The notes below the pieces were generated by a model. The model was not told the origin of the DNA, did no database searches, and worked only from the letters and a program-made list of their open reading frames with translations. Position numbers and translations under genes: made by a program. Below are positions 25,469 to 33,262 of a DNA stretch of 33,262 nucleotides, piece after piece. How positions within the stretch are numbered: the stretch's first letter is position 1; each line of letters starts with the position of its first letter. The DNA comes from Flavihumibacter sp. CACIAM 22H1 (GTDB lineage Bacteria; Bacteroidota; Bacteroidia; Chitinophagales; Chitinophagaceae), in contig NZ_LUKG01000017.1 in NCBI RefSeq assembly GCF_001601815.1, forward strand, positions 1-33,262, in the 5' to 3' direction.

Positions 25469-26965
25469 TTAATAGCCTTCGTTCTGTCCCAGGTTGGGGT
25501 TCAGGTCCACCTCGCGCTGCGGCAAGGGAAACAGGTAATTTCGGGCAGCCGGTGTTACGCCCGGCTTTGCCAGGGGAACCCGTTGTTCCAATTTGCCGGT
25601 ACGAACCAGGTCAAACCAACGTTGGCCTTCAAATACCAGCTCCATGCTGCGTTCTTTCAAAACGGCATCGCGGAACTGTTCCTGTGTAAGTCCGGCATAA
25701 TCCGGAACTGCATTTACATAACTGCTGCCATTAAACCGGGCGCGTTTGCGGACTTCATTTATATAATCATGGGCTTCCTGTGTGTTACCCAGTTCATTTG
25801 CAGCTTCGGCATAAATAAGTAATACATCAGCATAGCGGATAACCGGAAAATCATTGGAGGAATTGTTTCCCTGTGGTTCCATCTGCCGATCCCAGTATTT
25901 TTTTACATAGGGGCGAATGGTGAAGGGGCCATTGGGGCCGTTAATTTCAGTTATGAAACTTACTGCTCTTCTCCGATCATCCACCTCAAACTGGTTATAA
26001 AGGAATTCTGTTGGAAACTGCCAGCCCTGGGCATTTTGAACACCTTCTGCGCTTAAGGCTGTTGGTAAAAGGCGTACATTAAACTGCCCTACTTCCCAAA
26101 ACACAATAGCACCTCCGGCATCACCAAAACCAACGGAAAAAATGGCTTCTTTACCACCGCGGCTGCTTAATTTAAACACGTCGGCAAAATCCTGCCATAA
26201 TTCGTACTGTTCTGAATCGATTACTTTTTTTGCATAAACAGCAGCTTGTTCCCAGTTCTTACGGGTCAGGTATACTTTTGAAAGAATTGCATTGGCTGCC
26301 CCTGAAGTAGCCCTTCCCCGTCCACTTCCCGGATCATAACCAAGAGGAAGCGCAGCAGCTGCATCTTTCAGATCCGTTTCAATTTGTGTATACACCGCTT
26401 CTACGGTTCCTTTTTCGGGCAAAAGGGGATTATTCTCTTCCAGTAACAGGGGAACTTCACCAAACATCCGCACCAGGTTAAAATACATTAGTCCCCGCAA
26501 AAATTTCGCTTCTCCAACCAGCCTGTTGCGAAGGTTGGTATTCATATCAATACCCGGAATTCTTGCAATGGCAATATTTGCGAGGGTAATGGTTTTGTAA
26601 TGCATACCCCAGATTTCTTCCATCGAAGGGTTTTGAGGTGTATGTGAAAAACTGGATAGCTGATCAAAATTGGCTGCACCAAGTTGGTTATTGAGCATTT
26701 CATCGGAGGCTAATCCGATGGTTACCCAAAAAGTACTGTGGTATACACCAGCTGTATTACCGCCCACCGCAAAATTATCTACCGAATTCAGGTAAGCATA
26801 AATAGCATTTACTGCAGCTATGGCATCCGATTCTGTTTTATAGAAATTAGTGATGGTAACCTGGTTCTTCGGATCTTCTTCCAGGAATTTTTTACAGGAG
26901 CTGTTCAGTAACATGGAAGAAACTGCCAGCAGCAGGGTGATTATTTGTAGGCGAAATGATTTCAT
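25469..26965 (-). CDS. SusD/RagB family outer-membrane lipoprotein (second pair)
   Basis: The surface partner of the second SusC, 498 residues from the ATG at 26965. That start gives MKSFRLQIITLLLAVSSMLLNSSC, a lipoprotein signal with lipobox LNSSC; a longer frame to 27037 would overlap the SusC end and hide the signal. SusD features are present: KFLEEDPKNQVTI after the cysteine, EAKFLRGLMYFNLVRMFGEV near residue 130, YADVLLIYAEAANELG, and a C-terminal ERSMELVFEGQRWFDLVRTGKL. The last residues (PQREVDLNPNLGQNEGY) match the usual family ending. It starts 19 bases after the SusC stop and ends 30 bases before the isomerase gene. The ligand is unknown. Confidence 0.95.
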   Translation of the reverse strand: MKSFRLQIITLLLAVSSMLLNSSCKKFLEEDPKNQVTITNFYKTESDAIAAVNAIYAYLNSVDNFAVGGNTAGVYHSTFWVTIGLASDEMLNNQLGAANFDQLSSFSHTPQNPSMEEIWGMHYKTITLANIAIARIPGIDMNTNLRNRLVGEAKFLRGLMYFNLVRMFGEVPLLLEENNPLLPEKGTVEAVYTQIETDLKDAAAALPLGYDPGSGRGRATSGAANAILSKVYLTRKNWEQAAVYAKKVIDSEQYELWQDFADVFKLSSRGGKEAIFSVGFGDAGGAIVFWEVGQFNVRLLPTALSAEGVQNAQGWQFPTEFLYNQFEVDDRRRAVSFITEINGPNGPFTIRPYVKKYWDRQMEPQGNNSSNDFPVIRYADVLLIYAEAANELGNTQEAHDYINEVRKRARFNGSSYVNAVPDYAGLTQEQFRDAVLKERSMELVFEGQRWFDLVRTGKLEQRVPLAKPGVTPAARNYLFPLPQREVDLNPNLGQNEGY

Positions 26966-26984
26966 ATAAATTAGTTTTACTCGT

Positions 26985-29900
26985 TTAGAAGGAAGCGCTA
27001 AGCCCGATCTGATAAACTTTTGCCTGCGGATAGCCACCCAGATCTAACCCGAGCAGGGTGGTACTTTGGCCAAACGTATTGGCTTCCGGGTCATATCCTG
27101 AATACTTGGTAAAGGTTAAGAGATTGGTACCGCTTACATATAACCGAAGATTGCTCATACCGATTTTTGAAATCAGGCTTGTTGACAGGTTATAAGAGAG
27201 GGTTAGGTTCCGCAACCTGATATAAGAAGCATCTTCCACAATAGCAGAGGAAACCACGCCTACATCAAGGCTGCCAGCAGAAAGGGCCCGAGGGTATTTA
27301 TTACCAGGATTAGACGGGGTCCAGCGGTTTAACCCAGCTTCCGCCAGCACGTTCTGCTGTCCGTTGAAATTGAGTAGATCGAGGTTATTAAAATTTGCCA
27401 TTTTATTTCCCTGGGATCCCTGGAAGAAAAAGGAGAGTTCAAAATTTTTGTAGGAAAGATTATTCCCCAATCCCCAGGTAAATTTGGGTTGGGCTGAACC
27501 CAGTATGGTACGGTCATTGGCATCAATTTTACCATCTTTGTTCTGATCTACGTATTTACGGTCTCCTGCACGTGCGCGCGATGCCGGATTAGGTGCACCC
27601 GCTTCCTGCCCTACCAAAACCGGGCTGGAAGCAGCTTCCGCGTCCGACTGAAAAATTCCGTCAAACTGATACCCGTAAAATGTACCGATGCTTACCCCTT
27701 CACGCAGCAGTATGGCATTCTGAAGTAGTACATCGGTTTCTGTATTCAGGTTTACGATTTTATTCCGGTTCAGTGAAAAATTGAGCGCCGAAGTCCACTG
27801 CAGTTTTCCTTTCAGGTTAATGGTCCGAAGATCGAGGTCTACCCCCCAGTTATCAATATTTCCGATGTTTAATAAGGTAGTGGCAAAACCCGAGGTCAGC
27901 GGAATGGGGCTCGACAATAACAGGTCATTGGTTCTTTTCTTATAATAATCGGCGGTAAAGGTGATCCGGTTATTAAAGAGCGAGAGGTCAAGTCCAAGAT
28001 CCAACTGCCGGGTTGTTTCCCATTTCAGGTTACGATTAACGAAACTCAGGGGTTCGCGCCCTGTGAATACTTCATAGCTATTACCTGCATTAAAAACACC
28101 TTCGCCAAAAGGACCCACCAGTGCCAGCGACTGATACGGCGGAATAGCCTGGTTACCGATAATACCATAACTTACCCGCAGTTTCATGTCACTGATCGCT
28201 TCTGCATTTTCCATGAACTTCTCATTCGATACTCTCCAGGCGAATGCACCGGATGGAAAGAAACCGTATTTATTACCTTCCGCAAACTTGGAGGATCCGT
28301 CTACCCGGCCCGTTAGGGTAAAGAGGTATTTATCATCGAGTGTATAATTCACCCGGCCGAGGTAAGAAACCATGCTCCATTCCGATTCGCTGTTAGCAGG
28401 CTTCTGTGGATTCAGTGCCGCACCAATGTTATGATAGCCCGTTCTGTTATCCGGAAAATCAAATGCGTACACAAAAAGCTGCTCATTTTTAAACTGTTGC
28501 ATGGTATAACCCACCACTGCATTAACGGCATGCCTGCTTCCAAAATAGTTATTATAAGAGAGCGTATTTTCATTCAACCAGGTATTTCCGACTGATTTAC
28601 CAAGTGATGCTTCTCCGTTACTGGCTTCCGTCCTTTTTAGAAAATTCGGGCCAAAACTGTTTTCGCTATTGGTATACGCATCCAGGCCAAAGCTTGTTTT
28701 AAAGGTCAGGTGTTTATTAAATGCATACTGCGCATATGCATTACCCAGAAAACGGGACAGTACCGTGGTGGATGTGTATTCTCTTGCTTCTGCAATCGGG
28801 TTGCCCAGAATTTTACCCCGGTCGTTTTCAAAAGTATATCCCCCATCCCTGGTGGAATCGTACACGGGCAGTACCGGGTTGAACAAGAGCGCTGAAGTAA
28901 CCACCCCCGGTACAATTTGGCCTCCATTGGTTAGTACACCTGTGCTGGAAATTCTTGAATACGTAATAGCTGTTCCTACCGTTAATTTATCATTGACCTT
29001 TTGCTCCAGGTTGGTACGGAAAGAATAGCGCTTAAAGTCAGAACTCTGGATAATCCCTTTCTGATCAAACATAGATCCTGAAACAGTGTATTTGGTACGG
29101 TCGTTGCCACCGGCAAAAGAAAGCTGGTAATTACCCATGGGTGCGTTCCGGAACAGTTCATCCTGCCAATCCGTACCTTTTCCAAGGTTAGGCGGATTTA
29201 CATAAACCGGTATCTGGTTAGCATTCAACCTGCCTTCGTTTACAAAATCGGCATATTGCGCCGCATTCAGTAGTTTAAGCTTATTGGCTATCTGCTGCCA
29301 GCCCTGGTAGGTTTCAAGGGTAAGGCTGCCTTTTCCGGAGCGCCCTCTTTTGGTGGTGATCAACACCACACCATTGGCGCCCCGGGCACCATACATGGCT
29401 GTAGCGGAGGCGTCTTTTAAAATTTCGATCGACTCAATATCACTCGGGTTAATGGAAGAAAGTGGTGAAATACGCGGTCCGCGTGTACCACCTACGCTCA
29501 GGTCGGCTCCATCACTGTTCACCAGCATTCCGTCAATCACATACAGAGGCTCGTTGCCGGCATTAATGGAACTGGTTCCCCGAATCCGGATCGATGTTTC
29601 CGCCCCCGGTTTTCCGGAGATCTGGGTAACCTGTACACCTGCAGCACGCCCTTGTAACTGTTGATCCAGGCTGGTTGCAGGAATGGCTTTGAGTTCATCT
29701 GCCCGAACGGACACAACAGAACCGGTTAAATCGCTTTTTTTAGCAGTACCATACCCGATAACTACCACGTTACTGAGTTCACCCGGGTTTTCTGTTAGCC
29801 GGATCTCCATTGCGCCGGCTTCTACCGGAACTTCCCGGGTAATATACCCTACAAAGGAAATAACCAGCAGGTTTTTTCCCGGTACTTTAGGAAGGGAAAA

Positions 29901-30098
29901 CCTTCCTTCTGCATTGGTGGTAACCGAATTGTTATCGTCTTTGAGGGCTACGGTTGCCCCTTGCAGGGGCATACCAGAGCTGGTGCGAATGGTGCCCCTG
30001 ATAAATTGTCCCGCATCCTGGGCAATGGCAGCGGAAACTAGTAGCAGCAAGGCCAAACCAAAAGCGGTTAGCCGTGAGATAAGTGCAATCTTTCTCAT
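26985..30098 (-). CDS. SusC/RagA TonB-dependent receptor without STN domain (second pair)
   Basis: An outer-membrane oligosaccharide importer of 1037 residues. Signal peptide ends near LVSAAIAQ. Residues about 32-105 form the carboxypeptidase-regulatory-like sandwich (IRGTIRTSSGMPLQGATVAL), followed by NVVVIGYGTAKKSDLTGSV, a plug with TSIRIRGTSSINAGNEPLY and GVVLITTKRGR, and the barrel ending in YQIGLSASF. A DQNKDGKIDANDR loop probably binds calcium. Unlike the other SusC here it lacks an STN signalling domain, so it should not act through sigma/FecR; the GntR-type regulator upstream is the likely controller. It is the first gene of the long operon, 86 bases below the GntR stop, in a gap with a palindromic site. 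Substrate unknown, though the operon points to a mannose-containing, acetylated glycan. Confidence 0.96.
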   Translation of the reverse strand: MRKIALISRLTAFGLALLLLVSAAIAQDAGQFIRGTIRTSSGMPLQGATVALKDDNNSVTTNAEGRFSLPKVPGKNLLVISFVGYITREVPVEAGAMEIRLTENPGELSNVVVIGYGTAKKSDLTGSVVSVRADELKAIPATSLDQQLQGRAAGVQVTQISGKPGAETSIRIRGTSSINAGNEPLYVIDGMLVNSDGADLSVGGTRGPRISPLSSINPSDIESIEILKDASATAMYGARGANGVVLITTKRGRSGKGSLTLETYQGWQQIANKLKLLNAAQYADFVNEGRLNANQIPVYVNPPNLGKGTDWQDELFRNAPMGNYQLSFAGGNDRTKYTVSGSMFDQKGIIQSSDFKRYSFRTNLEQKVNDKLTVGTAITYSRISSTGVLTNGGQIVPGVVTSALLFNPVLPVYDSTRDGGYTFENDRGKILGNPIAEAREYTSTTVLSRFLGNAYAQYAFNKHLTFKTSFGLDAYTNSENSFGPNFLKRTEASNGEASLGKSVGNTWLNENTLSYNNYFGSRHAVNAVVGYTMQQFKNEQLFVYAFDFPDNRTGYHNIGAALNPQKPANSESEWSMVSYLGRVNYTLDDKYLFTLTGRVDGSSKFAEGNKYGFFPSGAFAWRVSNEKFMENAEAISDMKLRVSYGIIGNQAIPPYQSLALVGPFGEGVFNAGNSYEVFTGREPLSFVNRNLKWETTRQLDLGLDLSLFNNRITFTADYYKKRTNDLLLSSPIPLTSGFATTLLNIGNIDNWGVDLDLRTINLKGKLQWTSALNFSLNRNKIVNLNTETDVLLQNAILLREGVSIGTFYGYQFDGIFQSDAEAASSPVLVGQEAGAPNPASRARAGDRKYVDQNKDGKIDANDRTILGSAQPKFTWGLGNNLSYKNFELSFFFQGSQGNKMANFNNLDLLNFNGQQNVLAEAGLNRWTPSNPGNKYPRALSAGSLDVGVVSSAIVEDASYIRLRNLTLSYNLSTSLISKIGMSNLRLYVSGTNLLTFTKYSGYDPEANTFGQSTTLLGLDLGGYPQAKVYQIGLSASF

Positions 30099-30132
30099 TT
30101 AGCAAGCATTAATCGTTATTCAATTATGTTCG

Positions 30133-30146
30133 TATGTCTGTACATA
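30133..30146. promoter_or_regulatory. Probable GntR-family operator before SusC
   Basis: TATGTCTGTACATA is a palindrome TATGT-N4-ACATA, 35 bases upstream of the SusC start at 30098. A further half-site, TATGT in TATGTTCG, lies directly before it on the plus strand (30125-30129). A second site of the same architecture precedes the GntR gene, which is the main reason to call it an operator. Confidence 0.62.
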
Positions 30147-30184
30147 TTAACCGACAAAATTCGGCGAAGTCTCGCTCGCCAGCC

Positions 30185-30913
30185 TTATCGGGCAATATCT
30201 ATCGTATAGGTAAACCGGTCTGCCCGGTAATAGCCAAGATTGTATTCAAAAGGACGGTCTCCCGGGTCGCAAACCACCCGTTTCCGGAACAGGATAGGAT
30301 CTCCCGGCTTAACATTCAGCAACTTGCTGATCTTAGCATCGGCCAGAATAGCACTGATTCCCTCCCGCGATAAAGCGGCCACGATATGGTGCTTTTTCTC
30401 AAGGGTTTCATAAAGGGGCTTAGAAAAATCGTCGTCGGCCGTTAAACCCGTGCGCGGATGGAAGTAGGATACAAAATGAACCACCGGCCCAGATTCTGGC
30501 CCTTTTACCCGCTCCATCTTTAATACTTTGATACCCTCTCCTATATTAAATAACTGCTGTATTTCTTTATCCGGCAAAACCATGCTCACTTTAATACTGT
30601 AATTCTTAAAGACCATTCCCTTTTCATCCATTTCATGGGTGAAACTGGTCCATTTATTCAGGTGGGTACTGATATTATTTTTAGCTACCTTGGTTCCAAC
30701 CCCTTTTTTACGGATCAATAACCGCTCGTACACCAGCTTATTCGTTGCCTGCCTTACCGTACTTCTGGAAATCCCCAATCGCTTGGCAATATGAATTTCG
30801 TTAGGTAATAACTTACCATTCTGGTACTCGGGCTGATCTATCAGCTTTCGTAACATTTCCTCTACCTGTACATGCAGGGGTAGAGAACTGGTATGATCAA
30901 TGGCAAAGTCCAT
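30185..30913 (-). CDS. GntR/UTRA family transcriptional regulator
   Basis: A 242-residue cytoplasmic regulator of the GntR family, HutC/UTRA subgroup. The N-terminal winged helix (about residues 9-78) reads LPLHVQVEEMLRKLI, LPNEIHIAKRLGISRSTVRQ and LVYERLLIRKKGVGTKVA, all typical of GntR. Residues about 95-240 form the UTRA ligand-binding domain (for example LKMERVKGPESGPVVHFVSY, NVKPGDPILFRKRVV, FEYNLGYYRADRFTYTID). UTRA regulators usually bind a sugar or phosphosugar and leave the DNA when it is present. It sits directly upstream of the SusC-to-ROK operon on the same strand. A good promoter precedes it with a palindrome just downstream of the -7 box, and a related palindrome sits before SusC, so it probably represses both itself and the operon. 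The inducer is unknown. Confidence 0.94.
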   Translation of the reverse strand: MDFAIDHTSSLPLHVQVEEMLRKLIDQPEYQNGKLLPNEIHIAKRLGISRSTVRQATNKLVYERLLIRKKGVGTKVAKNNISTHLNKWTSFTHEMDEKGMVFKNYSIKVSMVLPDKEIQQLFNIGEGIKVLKMERVKGPESGPVVHFVSYFHPRTGLTADDDFSKPLYETLEKKHHIVAALSREGISAILADAKISKLLNVKPGDPILFRKRVVCDPGDRPFEYNLGYYRADRFTYTIDIAR

Positions 30914-30924
30914 CTACTTGTTTA

Positions 30925-30938
30925 TATGTTCGTACATA
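30925..30938. promoter_or_regulatory. Probable GntR-family operator before the GntR gene
   Basis: TATGTTCGTACATA is a palindrome TATGT-N4-ACATA, identical in arms and spacing to the site before SusC. It begins just after the -7 box of the promoter (30940-30947) and ends 12 bases before the GntR ATG. A bound regulator would cover the transcription start, fitting autorepression. Confidence 0.65.
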
Positions 30939-30939
30939 C

Positions 30940-30970
30940 CAAATTTAATATCTTTTAAATTGGAACCAAA
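30940..30970 (-). promoter_or_regulatory. Bacteroidota-type promoter for the GntR gene
   Basis: On the minus strand TTTG (30970-30967) is followed after 19 bases by TAAATTTG (30947-30940), an exact match to the Bacteroidota sigma-ABfr consensus TTTG-N17-23-TAnnTTTG. The expected start of transcription lies within the adjacent palindrome. It lies in the gap between the sulfatase stop and the GntR start, so GntR and probably the operon need not depend on sulfatase transcription. Confidence 0.65.
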
Positions 30971-31007
30971 TTTATTTTTTGGAGGTTGCCGGCGGCGGCT
31001 TTTTACC

Positions 31008-32531
31008 TTATCCTTTTTTTAGTAAGGCAATAGCTTCCGCATCTTCGTATTTTTCGGCAAGCTTTAGCAGCTGGGCCTTTAGTTTACGCGTAATTTTTGC
31101 ATACTTTTTTTGTGCATAGAGATTTTTCATTTCGGAGGGGTCGGCATGCAGATCAAATAATTCCCAGGCCTCTACGCGCTTATAAAACCGAATCAGTTTA
31201 TATCGCCCATCACTGATACCGAAATGGGGTGAAACAGCATGTTCCCCGCTTTCATAATAATGGTAATACAGGTTTTTTCGTCCCTTGCTTCCGGCTTTTG
31301 TTAACAATGGCAACATCGACCTACCCTGTATCTGAGAAGAAACCGGCAGCCCAGACAGCTCCAGGAAAGTAGGTGCCAGATCCAGATTCATCACCAGGCT
31401 ACTATCTACCCGACCGGCTTGGATTTTTCCCGGCCAGCGCATTAGCAGCGGCGTTCTAAAAGATTCTTCATACATAAATCGTTTATCAAACCAGCCATGT
31501 TCTCCCATATAAAATCCCTGATCAGATAAATAAACCACCAGTGTGTTTTCTGCCAGTTGGTGTTTATCGAGGTACGCAAGCGCCCGCTCAATATTCCGGT
31601 CGAGCGATGCCGCAGTCGATAAATAATCGCGCATATACCGCTGGTATTTCCATTCAACCAAAGCGTTGCCGCTTAATCTGCGTTTTTCAAGGTCCTGCTG
31701 TAAGGCGCCATAATAAGTACCATAGGCCTGCTTTTGGGCGGGTGTCATTCTTTGTATGCTGGCTTGCTTACCCGCTTCTTCGGCACTTGCAAAAATTTTC
31801 AGGTCATAGTCCATCAGCATGGTTTTATCGATGGTCATGTCCTGCAAGGCTGCCGCTTTTCTGCCTTCATAACGATCGTAGAAATTCGCCGGCAGCGGAA
31901 AATTGACCGTATCAAACCGGTGCAGGTCGGCAATATCGGGCATCCAGGTGCGATGGGTGGCTTTATGACCAATAACCAGGCAAAAAGGCCGACTGGTATC
32001 GCGTTGATCCAGCCAGCTTTCGGCCATATCTTCAATAATGGTAGTAGCATAACCCTCTATCCTTTCCCGGCTATTATCCATCTTTATAAAATCCGGATTG
32101 AAATAAGCGCCCTGCCCTGGTAGTACTTTCCAGAAACTAAACCCTTCCGGAGCACTTTCGAGATGCCATTTTCCAATCCAGGCAGTTTGGTAGCCCGACC
32201 CGGTAAGGTCCTTTATAAACGTATGTTGTGAACTGTCGAATCGTCCGCTTACATTATCCCGAAATCCATTTTTATGACTATATCTTCCGGTCAGCAATAC
32301 CGCCCTGCTAGGCCCACAGATAGAATTGGTTACATAGGCTTTATTAAAACGTATACCTTCCCGCGCAATCCGATCAATACCCGGGGTGCTGGTTAACTTA
32401 GATCCATAGGCGCTGATGGTCTGAAAAGCATGATCATCCGAAATAATAATTAATATATTCGGGCGCTTTTGTTGTGCTGCAGCTGTAACAGTGATCAGTA
32501 CAGATAAGGCGGCGAACAATTGCTTTACCAT
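31008..32531 (-). CDS. Exported S1-type sulfatase
   Basis: A 507-residue periplasmic sulfatase with signal peptide MVKQLFAALSVLITVTAAAQ. Asp32/Asp33 (ISDDHA) are metal ligands; the sulfatase signature CGPSRAVLLTGR starts at Cys72, the residue that must be converted to formylglycine; GKWHLE and KATHRTWMPD supply further active-site residues, and the C-terminal DQGFYMGEHGWFDKR block is typical of S1 family members. The C-terminal part (about 430-500) resembles DUF4976. The nearest families by motif are polysaccharide sulfatases such as those acting on glucosamine or mannose sulfates, but I cannot fix the sugar. It lies on the same strand upstream of GntR, with a separate promoter after it, so co-regulation with the GntR operon is not shown. 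A maturation enzyme is not in the window. Confidence 0.93.
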   Translation of the reverse strand: MVKQLFAALSVLITVTAAAQQKRPNILIIISDDHAFQTISAYGSKLTSTPGIDRIAREGIRFNKAYVTNSICGPSRAVLLTGRYSHKNGFRDNVSGRFDSSQHTFIKDLTGSGYQTAWIGKWHLESAPEGFSFWKVLPGQGAYFNPDFIKMDNSRERIEGYATTIIEDMAESWLDQRDTSRPFCLVIGHKATHRTWMPDIADLHRFDTVNFPLPANFYDRYEGRKAAALQDMTIDKTMLMDYDLKIFASAEEAGKQASIQRMTPAQKQAYGTYYGALQQDLEKRRLSGNALVEWKYQRYMRDYLSTAASLDRNIERALAYLDKHQLAENTLVVYLSDQGFYMGEHGWFDKRFMYEESFRTPLLMRWPGKIQAGRVDSSLVMNLDLAPTFLELSGLPVSSQIQGRSMLPLLTKAGSKGRKNLYYHYYESGEHAVSPHFGISDGRYKLIRFYKRVEAWELFDLHADPSEMKNLYAQKKYAKITRKLKAQLLKLAEKYEDAEAIALLKKG

Positions 32532-32646
32532 AACAATTTTTTATTGATAGGAAATTACCGCAGGCAGCGGCCCCTGACCCTTAAATATACCGAACTGTTA
32601 AACTATGACCAATCTTCAACCGTTTGCGTTAAATTGTTCCACTGAT

Positions 32647-33228
32647 ATGAAAAAGACGCTGTTATCACTACTGTTAAAAGGGCTTAGCTGTTGGTTATTG
32701 TTGTTAATATCTGTTTCGTCCTTCTCCCAGCAGAGCAAGGAGGAAACTATCAGTTGGGCAGCCAACAGACAACTGGCAGTTTCCGATTTTCTGATCAAAC
32801 CTGCCAGTACTAACCAAGCCGCCTCGTATGCTTCTTTTTCAATAGAATACCGGGCGGGCGGAAAAGAACTATTATCCAACAACCTCAATAAACGGGTATC
32901 GAATTATTTTATCAAAGCCGAGTCCTGGATCGATACTACCCAAAACATCAGTCAGGCGCTTCGTTTTCAGAAGAGTTCATTCGACCTCTGTGAAATTTAT
33001 GTACGCCAATTCAGAAAAGCATTGTATGAAAACAGGAAAAAAATTAAAAGCCTGAAGTTCATTGATGCACTGAATGAGCAGTTCACCACCGCATTTTCCA
33101 AACGCAGAATGGAGTATGACCTCGATACCAAAGCGGCAACAGATGAGGCTGCTCAGCAAAGATGGGAGGCCATTATTGCCCGGGAACTAAAAGAATTAAG
33201 TAACTATTCTCTTGAAAAATCGAATTAA
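32647..33228 (+). CDS. Exported protein of unknown function, possibly DUF922-related
   Basis: A 193-residue protein with a signal peptide MKKTLLSLLLKGLSCWLLLL... cleaved near SVSSFSQQ. I start at the ATG at 32647; a longer frame from 32605 adds 14 residues before the signal. The mature N-terminus (ISWAANRQLAVSDFLIKP, then AASYASFSIEYR) follows a pattern I recall in DUF922-like exported proteins, where a Trp and a D-F segment begin the domain. The usual H-x-x-x-E zinc motif appears to be lost: the helix reads SSFDLCEIYVRQFRKAL, with serine where a histidine is expected. The C-terminal half is helical and charged. It is divergent from the sulfatase with 115 bases between starts and no strong promoter seen. 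Function unknown. Confidence 0.6.
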   Translation: MKKTLLSLLLKGLSCWLLLLISVSSFSQQSKEETISWAANRQLAVSDFLIKPASTNQAASYASFSIEYRAGGKELLSNNLNKRVSNYFIKAESWIDTTQNISQALRFQKSSFDLCEIYVRQFRKALYENRKKIKSLKFIDALNEQFTTAFSKRRMEYDLDTKAATDEAAQQRWEAIIARELKELSNYSLEKSN

Positions 33229-33262
33229 CCGTTTTAGCTTTCCGGAATGACCCATCTACCTA

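Noticed and set aside
30163-30180. Short hairpin GGCGA/TCGCC after the GntR gene
   Set aside because: Only 5 bp of stem and a poor T-run, so not called as a terminator.
30971-31007. G/C-rich GCCG/CGGC repeat after the sulfatase
   Set aside because: Four-base arms and no T-run on the minus strand; not enough for a terminator call.
32532-32646. Possible promoter TATATTTA for the sulfatase
   Set aside because: The -7-like box has no TTTG at a suitable distance; left uncalled.

Overview
The window looks like a chromosomal carbohydrate-utilisation region of a member of the Bacteroidota, probably the Chitinophagaceae or a close relative. This rests on two SusC/SusD pairs, an ECF sigma/FecR pair next to an STN-containing SusC, a GH92 enzyme, a TTTG/TAnnTTTG-type promoter, many lipoproteins and weak or absent Shine-Dalgarno sequences. 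The genus assignment is inference. Almost every gene lies on the minus strand, so gene order below is given in the direction of transcription, from high to low coordinates. No rRNA, tRNA, CRISPR, insertion sequence or phage feature was seen, and no gene-free stretch exceeds 300 bases (the longest gaps are about 80-115 bases).

Right part (about 33.2 to 31.0 kb): a small exported protein of unknown function on the plus strand (32647-33228) is divergent from a periplasmic S1-type sulfatase (31008-32531).

Middle part (about 30.9 to 11.4 kb): a GntR/UTRA repressor is followed by a long polycistronic unit of 13 genes: SusC, SusD, a two-domain mannose-6-phosphate isomerase, a sugar-porter MFS transporter, a lipocalin-like lipoprotein, a DUF5005/DUF4185-like lipoprotein, a sialate-O-acetylesterase-like esterase, a mutarotase-like protein, an SDR dehydrogenase, a glucarate-dehydratase-like enolase-superfamily enzyme, an SMP-30 lactonase, a discoidin-GH92 glycosidase and a ROK kinase. 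Spacings run from ATGA overlaps to 39 bases. Two near-identical palindromes (TATGT-N4-ACATA), one just downstream of a strong promoter before the GntR gene and one before SusC, are probable operators of this repressor. The gene set suggests import of an acetylated glycan, trimming by GH92 and the esterase, and two sugar fates: phosphorylation and isomerisation (ROK plus isomerase), and oxidation (mutarotase, dehydrogenase, lactonase, dehydratase). The later steps of the oxidative route are not in the window.

DUF3024 gene (11038-11385, plus strand): it converges on the kinase gene, overlapping it by 11 bases.

Left part (about 10.9 kb to 1): a second glycan-uptake locus under a different control system: ECF sigma factor, FecR anti-sigma factor, SusC with an STN signalling domain, SusD, a small lipoprotein, then, after a hairpin that abuts its start codon, a large VCBS/FG-GAP repeat lipoprotein cut by the window edge. 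Several start codons were moved inward to fit signal peptides, lipoboxes or stop/start overlaps; these choices are explained in the entries.
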